From contig CAAENX010000011.1 of the NCBI GenBank assembly GCA_900757495.1, positions 97,812 through 161,811 on the forward strand: a DNA stretch of 64,000 nucleotides. Direction: 5' to 3'. Source of the DNA: an uncultured Collinsella sp. (lineage in GTDB: Bacteria; Actinomycetota; Coriobacteriia; Coriobacteriales; Coriobacteriaceae). Positions within the stretch are counted from its first letter, which is position 1. Every line of letters begins with the position of its first letter. Below, piece after piece: positions 1-7,411 of the stretch. The notes below the pieces were generated by a model. That model was not told the origin of the DNA. It saw only the letters and a program-made list of their open reading frames with translations, and ran no database searches. A program made the position numbers and the translations under genes.

Positions 1-309
1 CTTCCACTGTTTGCGGTCCAAATACGCTGTCGAGATATAGTTCTCGATGCTCGAGAAATGCACCGGTGCGCCCTTGCGGCCCTGGATGCACGCGCCCTCG
101 CACTGGCCCGAATGGTTGCAGACCATGGAGCAGACCGCACTCATGGGATTGTTCTGGAACAGCAGCTCGCCCGCCTCTTCAAGACGGCGCTGCTTAAACA
201 GGTCGATGACCTGCGAAATAGGCGTCTGAACCGGGCAGCCTTTAAGCTGGCAGAACGCCTTCTTGCACCCAAGGCAACGATTCGCTTCTTCGACAATGTG
301 GATAGCCAT
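1..309 (-). CDS. Glutamate synthase small-subunit-like oxidoreductase, N-terminal part (runs off window)
   Basis: The ATG at 309 is preceded by an AGGGGAG ribosome site, and the frame stays open to base 1, so only the first 103 residues are present. They begin MAIHIVEEANRCLGCKKAFC and continue with cysteine clusters (CLGCKKAFC, CPVQTP, CSMVCNHSGQCEGAC) typical of the N-terminal iron-sulphur domain of GltD / dihydropyrimidine dehydrogenase domain II proteins. The family moves electrons from NAD(P)H through FAD and 4Fe-4S centres, usually to make glutamate from glutamine and 2-oxoglutarate. The flavin and NADPH domains lie outside the window, so an Nfn-type or other NAD(P)-dependent oxidoreductase cannot be excluded. 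The family call is firm; the exact reaction is inferred. Confidence 0.8.
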   Translation of the reverse strand, partial: MAIHIVEEANRCLGCKKAFCQLKGCPVQTPISQVIDLFKQRRLEEAGELLFQNNPMSAVCSMVCNHSGQCEGACIQGRKGAPVHFSSIENYISTAYLDRKQWK

Positions 310-412
310 GCAACTCCCCTTTTTGATGTAATCCAATGGGGCGACGATAAAGATCCTTCACCGCCGCCCTCAATCAGGCAAACTCAATATGCCGCCACGG
401 CAAAAGCCAATG

Positions 413-1318
413 CTATATCTCGCGATGCGAAGCCCCGCAGCGGGCGGACATACGCTCGAGCGTCGCCAGACAGCCAACCGCCGTCGCCGGCACGCTGTTC
501 TCGACCACGCAGGGAATCCCAGGGCAGGCGGCAGCCGCCCAGGCCACCACGAGCTCAAAGTCATATCGTCCCGTCTCGCCCACACCGTGGCACACCAGGC
601 GCGAACCCGTACCGTCGCACCAACCAGCCTCGTCCTCGTTGTCGACGGCCTCAAAATCCTTGGCGTGCAGCACGCGGATCTTGCTGCCGCACAAGTAGAG
701 CATACGCGCTGTGATTTCCTGCGCCTCGTTAACGACGCTGGGGTGCAGCAGCGACACCGGGTCGTAGATCACGCCGAGCGCTGGGCTCGAAACGCGCTCC
801 AGCACCTCACGGCAGCGATCCGGCGTGTTGACCGTCTCGTTCCAGCCGGGCTCAATCAGTATTTGCCCACCAACGGCCTCGGCGCGCTCGCAGACACGTG
901 CGAGTCCGTCCATAAACGCATCGAGTGCCTCGTCGGTCATACGGTCGTCAGCAACGCGGTTCTGCGCATTGGGACGACCGGTCTCGGTGCCAACCGGGCA
1001 GCCGCCGAGCATCTGGGCAAAGTTCAAGCATGCCTCGTACTCGGCAAAGTTATCCATGAGCTGTTGTCGATCGGGCGTCGCCAGATTCTTATAGCAGCCG
1101 AGCACGGCAACCGAAACGTCCGCCTCATCGAGTACCTCGCGCAGATGGTCGGCAAGCTCGCGGGTCAGGCCTCCCCGATCGATTCCCATCGATGCGTAAA
1201 GCACCTTACTCGGCAGCTGAATGCACGAAAAGCCCAGCTCTCCTGCCATGCGAATGCGCTCCTCGACGGTCCCCTGCGGAAGGTCGTGCAGGCGTATGCC
1301 CGGAGTAATGGCCCCCAC
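413..1318 (-). CDS. Sugar-phosphate isomerase/epimerase-like TIM-barrel protein
   Basis: About 301 residues of the xylose isomerase-like / AP endonuclease 2 TIM-barrel family. Visible motifs are the acidic metal-site strands LIEPGWNETV, VIYDPVSLLHP, VLHAKDFEAV and PCVVENSVP. The frame extends to a TTG at 1366, but that start would overlap the GH105 gene by 47 bases. A GTG at 1318, one base after the GH105 stop and about ten bases after an AAGGGG, is preferred (a GTG at 1327 is a second option). The tight coupling suggests that it processes a product of the GH105 enzyme, for example an unsaturated or keto uronic acid; that is inference, because the family is functionally broad. It is the last gene under the operator pair at 2584-2648. 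Confidence 0.75.
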   Translation of the reverse strand: MGAITPGIRLHDLPQGTVEERIRMAGELGFSCIQLPSKVLYASMGIDRGGLTRELADHLREVLDEADVSVAVLGCYKNLATPDRQQLMDNFAEYEACLNFAQMLGGCPVGTETGRPNAQNRVADDRMTDEALDAFMDGLARVCERAEAVGGQILIEPGWNETVNTPDRCREVLERVSSPALGVIYDPVSLLHPSVVNEAQEITARMLYLCGSKIRVLHAKDFEAVDNEDEAGWCDGTGSRLVCHGVGETGRYDFELVVAWAAAACPGIPCVVENSVPATAVGCLATLERMSARCGASHREI

Positions 1319-1319
1319 G

Positions 1320-2558
1320 CTATTCACGCCCCTTTTGAGCGTTGATGCCCGGGGTGTATCCGCCAAACGGATCGTCGATGGAGCACACGCCCGAGGGGGC
1401 GAGCGGATCGCGCCTACCGGCTAGCTTGTCGTGATGCATAGTCTCGATATAGGCGAGCACCAGCGGCGCCACACCCTTTGCATCATTTTTGACCACAGGC
1501 TCACTCATGTAGTAGCCAAACGTGCCCTCGCGGTGCGCGGCGTTGCCAAGACCCGCCACCAGGCAGATGTTGTCGAGCGCCAGCTGCCCGTCGCGCTCGG
1601 ACAGGCACGTATCGCAGATGCCATCAAACGCACGGCGGCCGTACTGGTAGTAGCGCTCGCCCAGCACGCCCAGGCGCACGCCCTTCATGATGGCGTTGGC
1701 AAAGATGGCACTGCCCGACTCCTCCAGATAGTTGGGGGCGATGTTGGGCAGGTTGATGACCTGGTGCCACATACCGGTCTTCTCGTCCTGATACGGCAGC
1801 ATGGCGTCAATCAGGTCGTGGAACATCTTACGGATCTCGTCCTTCTCGGCCGACATCGAAGGCGGCATGAGCTCCCAGGTATCGATGAGCGCCATGGCAA
1901 ACCAGCCCTCGGCGCGCAGCCAGAAGTTGGCCGAAAGACCGGTAACGGGATCGCACCAGAACTGCTTGCGACTCGCGTCGTAGGCGTGATAGTACAGGCC
2001 GTTGAGGGGGTTGCGCATCAGGTCATGCACCACTTGGAACATATGGAAGCTGTCCGAACAGGCGCGACGGTTGTGGAAGCTCAGCTCGTATTGCATGTAG
2101 AACGGCTGAGCCATGTACATGCCGTCGAGCCAGATCTGGTTAGGATAGACAGCCTTGTGCCAAAACACGCCCTCTTTGGTGCGCGGCTGGGTTTCGAGCT
2201 GGCGATAGATGGTATCCATGGCGGCACGGTACTTGGGCTTGCCCACCAGGTCGTAGAGTTTGTAGAGGGTTTTGCCCGCGTTGACGTTATCGAGGTTGTA
2301 CTCCTGGGGATCGTAATGCTTGATGGTGCCGTCGTCCTGGACAAAGAAGTCGATATAGTCGTCGGCGAAGGTCAGGTAGCGCTGCTCGCCGGTGATCTCG
2401 TACAGCTCGATGAGTGCCTTGATCATGCAGCCGTCAATATAATTCCAGGTGTTTTCCTTGCCGGCGCGAAGCTTTTCGATGTTCCAGGCCGGCGCCTGAG
2501 GCGTAGAGGTCTCGATCAACTGCTCGATATAACGGTCCAGAATCTGATTGCAACCCAT
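1320..2558 (-). CDS. GH105 unsaturated rhamnogalacturonyl/glucuronyl hydrolase
   Basis: A 412-residue (alpha/alpha)6-barrel protein of glycoside hydrolase family 105 (YteR/RhiN type). These enzymes hydrate and release the 4,5-unsaturated uronic acid left at the non-reducing end of oligosaccharides by pectate or rhamnogalacturonan lyases. The stretch YPNQIWLDGMYMAQPF contains the aspartate (residue 145) matching the catalytic Asp of YteR. No signal peptide is seen, so it acts in the cytosol on imported oligosaccharides. The ATG at 2558 sits below two LacI-type operators, and the stop is one base from the downstream isomerase start. No lyase gene is present in the window, so substrates probably come from another locus or another organism. 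Confidence 0.92.
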   Translation of the reverse strand: MGCNQILDRYIEQLIETSTPQAPAWNIEKLRAGKENTWNYIDGCMIKALIELYEITGEQRYLTFADDYIDFFVQDDGTIKHYDPQEYNLDNVNAGKTLYKLYDLVGKPKYRAAMDTIYRQLETQPRTKEGVFWHKAVYPNQIWLDGMYMAQPFYMQYELSFHNRRACSDSFHMFQVVHDLMRNPLNGLYYHAYDASRKQFWCDPVTGLSANFWLRAEGWFAMALIDTWELMPPSMSAEKDEIRKMFHDLIDAMLPYQDEKTGMWHQVINLPNIAPNYLEESGSAIFANAIMKGVRLGVLGERYYQYGRRAFDGICDTCLSERDGQLALDNICLVAGLGNAAHREGTFGYYMSEPVVKNDAKGVAPLVLAYIETMHHDKLAGRRDPLAPSGVCSIDDPFGGYTPGINAQKGRE

Positions 2559-2583
2559 TGCTGTCCCCTCTGACGTTTTTGAT

Positions 2584-2600
2584 GGGTGAACGTTAACCCT
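2584..2600 (-). promoter_or_regulatory. LacI-type operator 1 of the GH105 operon
   Basis: GGGTGAACGTTAACCCT, a near-perfect palindrome 26 bases upstream of the GH105 start. Its centre is 40 bp from the second copy, a spacing nearly repeated in the transporter (40) and uxaC (38) promoters. It probably binds the LacI protein encoded at 14405-15484. Confidence 0.75.
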
Positions 2601-2612
2601 AGTGTAACGCGA

Positions 2613-2648
2613 AGGGGATTATAGGGTGAACGTTAACCCTATAATCCC
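2613..2648 (-). promoter_or_regulatory. 36-bp palindromic promoter-operator of the GH105 operon
   Basis: Arms GGGGATTATAGGGT and ACCCTATAATCCCC are perfectly complementary around a GGTTAACGTTCACC-type operator. Each arm carries a TATAAT, so the -10 box occurs on both strands with the operator between the -35 and -10 positions. On the minus strand the CCCTATAAT copy faces GH105. The site lies only 16 bases from the end of the SGNH gene. The matching operators elsewhere support regulation by the same LacI protein. Confidence 0.7.
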
Positions 2649-2664
2649 CGCAAACGGCATCCTT

Positions 2665-3333
2665 TTAGCGGCAAACGGCGGTGAGAGCCGCGGCAATGCG
2701 ATGCGCCAGGCGCTCATAGCCGGCAGGGCTGTAATGCAGACCGTCCGGCATGTAGAGCTCGCGGTTCTCCGGCAAAAACGGGCTGATGCCGCTTTGCGCA
2801 TACAGGTCAATCACCGGCACCGAGTAGCGATCGCAAACCTCCAGCATCGCGCGCACATAGGCGTCTTGCGTCAGGCCCAGATGGTTGGCCTCGTTGCTTG
2901 CCGGGATATCCTTCTCGTGCTTACCACTTGTCTTGCACGGCGTCATAAACACCAGCTTTGCCTGAGGCGAGCGCGCCGTGATGGTGCGGATAAGGTAGTC
3001 GAGCGCGCCATAGAACTCGTGCACGTCGGTGCTGCCCGGCTCGCCTAGCGGCACGTTACGGCTAAAGTCGTTAACGCCGCCAAAGACGATGCAGATGTCT
3101 GCCGCGTGATCGATGCCGTCCAAACGCTCAACAAACGAATCGGTACGGTCGGCCTTGACGGCAATACGCGAGCCCTTAATACCAAAATTCTCGACCGTAG
3201 CGCCGCCCAGCAGCGCACCCAGGTGCGAGGTCCAGGAGATGTCGTTACCTCCCCCGCCGCATCCGTTATCGCCCCAGGTGGTCGAATCGCCAAAGCAGCA
3301 GATGGTCGATTCACTCAAGTTTTTCGTTTCCAT
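2665..3333 (-). CDS. SGNH/GDSL-family esterase, probably a pectin or oligosaccharide deacetylase
   Basis: 222 residues starting at METKNLSE; the ATG at 3333 has a GGAGAAG ribosome site, whereas the longer open frame to 3393 lacks one. SGNH blocks are visible: block I FGDSTTWGD (nucleophile Ser), block III FGGVNDFSR, and block V MPDGLHYSPAGY (Asp and His). No signal peptide. Members of this fold include rhamnogalacturonan and xylan acetylesterases. The position between pectin methylesterase and GH105 genes suggests removal of acetyl groups from pectic oligosaccharides, but the substrate is inferred from context only. The gap to the upstream esterase fusion is 69 bases, so co-transcription is likely. 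Confidence 0.85.
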   Translation of the reverse strand: METKNLSESTICCFGDSTTWGDNGCGGGGNDISWTSHLGALLGGATVENFGIKGSRIAVKADRTDSFVERLDGIDHAADICIVFGGVNDFSRNVPLGEPGSTDVHEFYGALDYLIRTITARSPQAKLVFMTPCKTSGKHEKDIPASNEANHLGLTQDAYVRAMLEVCDRYSVPVIDLYAQSGISPFLPENRELYMPDGLHYSPAGYERLAHRIAAALTAVCR

Positions 3334-3402
3334 ATTCTTCTCCTCACCCGCACACCGGCGGTCATACAGGTACATACCGTTCATTCGCAACATGCCGAGG
3401 GG

Positions 3403-5568
3403 CTATGCATGGGCGCATTCCGCAACTTGCGAATCGAGCCATTCGATATCCTCGGCAAGATGCGCCACGCCAAGATGGTGTCCACCCGGACACACCTCGT
3501 GCCGCAGACCTCCTCTGCGGCCCAGCAACTCGTAAGCATCGCGCACGATTTTGAGTTGCTCGTCAACATTTTTGAGCCCGCGTACCCCATTCAAATGATC
3601 CTCTTCGCAACTTTGGACCAACAACGGCCGTGGCGCGACAAGCGATGCAATGTCGCCCATGTCGAGCAGACGCCAGAGTCCAGGGGTGTAATTGCAACTG
3701 CAGTTGCCGTTGAGATGCAGCAGCGAGTCATCGACACCGTACAGGTAGCCCGAGACAAACGCCTTGCGCACGCGCGGGTCGAGTGCGGCCAGATACAGCG
3801 TCATGTAACCGCCGCCCGAAAAACCAAAGCAGCCCAGGTCGTCCATGGCAATGTCACCGCGTGTCTCCAAGTAATCAATCAAGCGCATGTTGTCCCAGGC
3901 GTTGAGACCCGCGACCGTAAGACCCAGCGGCTCGGCCATACGTGCTTGATTCAGACACGTACCGCGTAGGTAGCTATTCTCGTCGTCGCCCTGGCCCTTC
4001 CAGTCACGACGGTATCCCCAACCACGCGCATCGGGGCAGACGGTCACGTAACCCATGCGCGCCAAACGCAGACCGTAGTCGTAATTGAACTTACGCACGG
4101 CATCGTCGACCGCCGGCACGCCCGCAACACCGGCTATGCTTGCAGCACCCGCCCCCTGGTGACCATGCGGGCAGATATAGCAGCGCTTGAGTCCCCGCTC
4201 GTCAAGCTTGGGGCGGGACGGTTCCAACAGGTAAAACGGCATCCGCACATCGTGCTCAACCTGCAACACCGCATGAGTACGCACGATGCTGCCGGCAACC
4301 CGCACGCGATTGAGCTCACGAATCTCAATCGGGGCGCGGTCCATAAGCGAAAGACCCAAAATATCGTACAGACGAGTCCTGATCGCAGCCTTCCATGCCT
4401 CAAAGTCTGTGGGAGTCTTGCCCGTAAATGCGGCCGAGCGCCCTTCGCGCTTCAGTCGGGCGCGCAGCGCAGGTTCGTCCTCGTAGTACGTCTCGATGTG
4501 CACGGTGCGGCCATTGGCAGATAGCCCGGCCGTCTCTACCGCATCACCGTCGCCGCCCTCAGGATCCCAACCATCCGCGCCGGCAAGAACTCGGTCACGC
4601 GCATAGCGTTCGGAATCCTGACCGGTCAGGCAATGCGCCCACGGCACCCAAGCGGCAGTATCACCCGCCGGGCCAAACAGGGTACCGCCGGCATACAGGG
4701 TGCCGTCGTGTGCCGCTGGCTTATTCCAATCCCACCAGCCCTCGAGTGAAATATGGGAGCCCAGCCAGCATTCGAGCAAAACGGTCTGGGCCCACTCGCG
4801 CCATGGACGACCCAGATAGACCGATCCGGGGGCAATGCCCTCATCGGCTGTAAACGAACAGCCATGAAACACAAATCCGTACGGCTCGCCCTGAGGCGTG
4901 GAGGCTGCCGTTACATACCCGTTGACATCCATATCGCGGTTGAGTGAGCGAATCTCACACCCCTCAAAGTAGGCCCGCGCGCCGCCAAAGATAAAGTCGA
5001 CGTCGCCCTCGATCCGACAACGTCGAAAATACTGGCGCCCCACCCGGCGCGGCGCAAACTGCTTGGGGCCTATAAAGCCGCCCGGCTTGACCTCGTGCGG
5101 CGGCAGCGGCCCCAAAAAAAGCGTGTCCTGATGGCCCAGGATGCGGCAGGCATCGACCACCAGACGATCGCCGTCGGCATACAGGGCAATCGCTTGGCCG
5201 ACCTCACGACCGTCACCGGCGTCGTTTTCGATCGTTAAGCCTGTAAGCGTCACGTCGTCGGCATCGACCAGCACCGTATACGTACGGAAGGTGCCGAGCC
5301 TTCCATCCTGACCGCTACCGTCCTCCGACGGCATCTTGGCACCCAGACAGCCCACAATGCGAACGCTGTCGGCCGTCTCGCCCTCGAGCGTCACATGCGG
5401 ACGACGAATTTCGACCTGTTCGCGGTACTCGCCCGGCGCCACCAGCACGCGCACCGGCACGGTCGCATCGGGCACACACCGCTCCGCCGCCTCAAGCGCC
5501 GCCGAAATGCTGCGATACGCGCCTTCGCGTTCGAGCGATACCTCAAAGAGCTGTTCTTTACCACTCAT
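3403..5568 (-). CDS. Bifunctional pectin methylesterase (CE8) - alpha/beta-hydrolase esterase fusion
   Basis: 721 residues with two catalytic modules. Residues about 10-330 form a pectinesterase beta-helix: GHQDT (Q147, D148), GDVDFIFGGA (D191) and YLGRPWREWA (R254, W256) match the CE8 active site, which removes methanol from methylated homogalacturonan. Residues about 390-721 resemble acetyl-xylan esterase/dienelactone hydrolase-like alpha/beta hydrolases: PHGHQG oxyanion region, GFSGGGYMT (nucleophile S584), an acidic residue near EEDHLNG and a histidine in PGGHHLG. A linker of roughly 50 residues joins them. No signal peptide is seen, so it probably acts on imported oligogalacturonides, removing methyl and a second ester in one polypeptide. 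The second substrate is inferred. Confidence 0.88.
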   Translation of the reverse strand: MSGKEQLFEVSLEREGAYRSISAALEAAERCVPDATVPVRVLVAPGEYREQVEIRRPHVTLEGETADSVRIVGCLGAKMPSEDGSGQDGRLGTFRTYTVLVDADDVTLTGLTIENDAGDGREVGQAIALYADGDRLVVDACRILGHQDTLFLGPLPPHEVKPGGFIGPKQFAPRRVGRQYFRRCRIEGDVDFIFGGARAYFEGCEIRSLNRDMDVNGYVTAASTPQGEPYGFVFHGCSFTADEGIAPGSVYLGRPWREWAQTVLLECWLGSHISLEGWWDWNKPAAHDGTLYAGGTLFGPAGDTAAWVPWAHCLTGQDSERYARDRVLAGADGWDPEGGDGDAVETAGLSANGRTVHIETYYEDEPALRARLKREGRSAAFTGKTPTDFEAWKAAIRTRLYDILGLSLMDRAPIEIRELNRVRVAGSIVRTHAVLQVEHDVRMPFYLLEPSRPKLDERGLKRCYICPHGHQGAGAASIAGVAGVPAVDDAVRKFNYDYGLRLARMGYVTVCPDARGWGYRRDWKGQGDDENSYLRGTCLNQARMAEPLGLTVAGLNAWDNMRLIDYLETRGDIAMDDLGCFGFSGGGYMTLYLAALDPRVRKAFVSGYLYGVDDSLLHLNGNCSCNYTPGLWRLLDMGDIASLVAPRPLLVQSCEEDHLNGVRGLKNVDEQLKIVRDAYELLGRRGGLRHEVCPGGHHLGVAHLAEDIEWLDSQVAECAHA

Positions 5569-5699
5569 CTGTCATTACGCTTTCTGTCACAGAACACCCA
5601 CCATGCAATACCGGCACCTATAGAGTGCGTGCAACAGCCGGACAGACCCGACCGTCGCACGCCTCAACATGCCGTATTCACTTGTGCAGGAGCACTACC

Positions 5700-7295
5700 C
5701 TACGCGCGGATAACCTTGTCGACGTTCTGCAGCTGCAGCTCGTCACCGTCCTGACCCTCGATCACCACGTTTTGCAGGTCGAGCACGGCAACGTTTTGCG
5801 CAATGATGCCCTGGCGCACCATCGGCTCCACGCCACAGGCCATGGCAGGTACAAAGGGCTCGGCATCGTCGGCAAAGGTGACGTGAACGTCTTGGAACGT
5901 CAGGCGCGTCACCTTGCTCTCGGGCAGGCCCGTGATATAGGCCGCGGCGGCATGGCAGTTGGTGGCCTCGATATCGCAAAACGTCGTTGCGCCAAAGCCG
6001 GGCGTCCGGTCATCGATGGGCAGCACCTCACGAGACTGCACGTAGTCGCTCTTGCCGTCTTTGTCGCAAAAGTAAAACGAGTTGACCACGAAGGGCGTGA
6101 GCACCTCGTCCATGCGAATGTGCTCAAAGGTGATTCCCTCGTTGACGGCATCCTTGCCGCGACCGCGGCGAGTTTTGACGCGCAGGCCGCGGTCGGTGCG
6201 CTCAAAGAGGCACTTGCTCACGGTAAGGTCCTTGATGCCGCCGGCGGCCTCCGATCCCAGCACCACGGCGCCATGGCCGTCGTGCATGTAGCAGTGCGAG
6301 ATCAACACGTCGTGCGTGGCAGGACGAAGCTCGGGCTCAAGGCCCAGCTTGCCGCTCTTGATGGCGATGCAGTCGTCGCCCACCGAGAACTGGCAGCCAA
6401 GGATGCGGACAAAACCGCAGCTCTCGGGGTCGAAGCCGTCGGTGTTATGAGAGTTCTTGGGGCCCTCAATGGACAGGCACAGGGCATCGACGTACTCGCA
6501 CAGGATGGGGTGGATATTCCACGCCGGGCTGTTGCGCACGGTAAAGCCGACAAGGCTCACGTTTTGGCACTCGGACAGGAAGATCATGCGCGGGCGGGCG
6601 ACCTCGCGGCCCTCCTCGGGGCGGAAGATGTTCTTAAAGTCCTTGTTCCACCAGTTGTCCTCGGCAAAATCGGTCTGGCCGTCAATCGCGCCGCGACCAT
6701 AGATGCACACGTCGTGCACGTTCAGGCCCGTAAAGGTAGAGCAGTAGGTCGAGAAGCTCTCGCCCTCCCAGCGGCCCAGGGGCAGCATGTCGGTACCGGC
6801 ATACCCGGCGCCCTCATCGCCCGTGACCGTGCCCGGAATGTAGGCGAGCGCCGCGCGGTCGTAGCGGGCCAGCAGCACCGCACCCTCGGCGAGCTCGATG
6901 TTGATATTGCTCTTAAGGAAGAGCGACTTGATGCGGTAGCTGCCGGCGGGAATCAGCACGCGTCCGCCCTTGGGGCAGGCCATGATGGCAGCCTGGATAT
7001 TGGTGGTGTCGTCGTGCTCGGCATCGCCCTTGGCGCCGCAGTCGCGAACGTTGATGGTGAAGGGCTCGGCCGGCGTGGTGACTCCCACGCTCAGCTCGCG
7101 CTCGCCACAGACAAAACGAATCAAGTTGCGCTTGCCGGGAATCAGGCCGTCGACATAGGTCTCGACCGTATTCGTGGTACCGGCGAGCTCGTCGTTGACA
7201 AAGATCTCCCACGTATCGGCACAGGTAAAGTAGCCGCCATCGTCGAGCTCGATAACGGCCGCGCGGGCATTGCGCCAGATAACGTTCGTCTCCAT
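5700..7295 (-). CDS. GH28 polygalacturonase, probably exo-acting and intracellular
   Basis: 531 residues from METNVIWR; the ATG at 7295 has a GGGAG site, so the longer frame to 7382 is rejected. Residues 1-80 look like a small beta-sandwich. The right-handed beta-helix starts at about residue 82 (VRDCGAKGDAEHDDTTNIQAA). GH28 motifs are all present: NTDGFDP (D286), GDDCIAIKSG (D307, D308), GHGAVVLGSE (H341) and RVKT (R372, K374). It hydrolyses alpha-1,4 bonds of de-esterified homogalacturonan to give galacturonate. No secretion signal is visible, consistent with digestion after uptake. The gene follows the transporter but is separated from it by a strong terminator, so it may have its own weak promoter (a TACAAT lies upstream). 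Confidence 0.93.
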   Translation of the reverse strand: METNVIWRNARAAVIELDDGGYFTCADTWEIFVNDELAGTTNTVETYVDGLIPGKRNLIRFVCGERELSVGVTTPAEPFTINVRDCGAKGDAEHDDTTNIQAAIMACPKGGRVLIPAGSYRIKSLFLKSNINIELAEGAVLLARYDRAALAYIPGTVTGDEGAGYAGTDMLPLGRWEGESFSTYCSTFTGLNVHDVCIYGRGAIDGQTDFAEDNWWNKDFKNIFRPEEGREVARPRMIFLSECQNVSLVGFTVRNSPAWNIHPILCEYVDALCLSIEGPKNSHNTDGFDPESCGFVRILGCQFSVGDDCIAIKSGKLGLEPELRPATHDVLISHCYMHDGHGAVVLGSEAAGGIKDLTVSKCLFERTDRGLRVKTRRGRGKDAVNEGITFEHIRMDEVLTPFVVNSFYFCDKDGKSDYVQSREVLPIDDRTPGFGATTFCDIEATNCHAAAAYITGLPESKVTRLTFQDVHVTFADDAEPFVPAMACGVEPMVRQGIIAQNVAVLDLQNVVIEGQDGDELQLQNVDKVIRA

Positions 7296-7343
7296 GGGTT
7301 TCTCCCTCAAAAAAGATGCTCTAAAGGCAAATTGTACGCTGTT

Positions 7344-7388
7344 GAAAAAGGGCCGTGCCTGCCGGCGGAATTCCGGTGGCACGGCCCT
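7344..7388 (-). terminator. Rho-independent terminator after the GPH transporter
   Basis: An 11-bp perfect stem (AGGGCCGTGCC with GGCACGGCCCT) followed on the minus strand by TTTTT. It lies between the transporter stop and the polygalacturonase start. Confidence 0.85.
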
Positions 7389-7411
7389 GTGATTTGAACG
7401 ATGCGTATGTC

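Noticed and set aside
3403..5568. Frameshift-fused pair of genes
   Set aside because: The two catalytic modules are in one continuous frame with a normal linker and no internal ribosome site, so a true fusion is the simpler reading.
5625..7397. 590-codon open frame opposite the polygalacturonase
   Set aside because: GC-rich third positions of the real gene suppress stops on the other strand; the translation has no family motifs, while the minus-strand GH28 protein has all of its catalytic residues.
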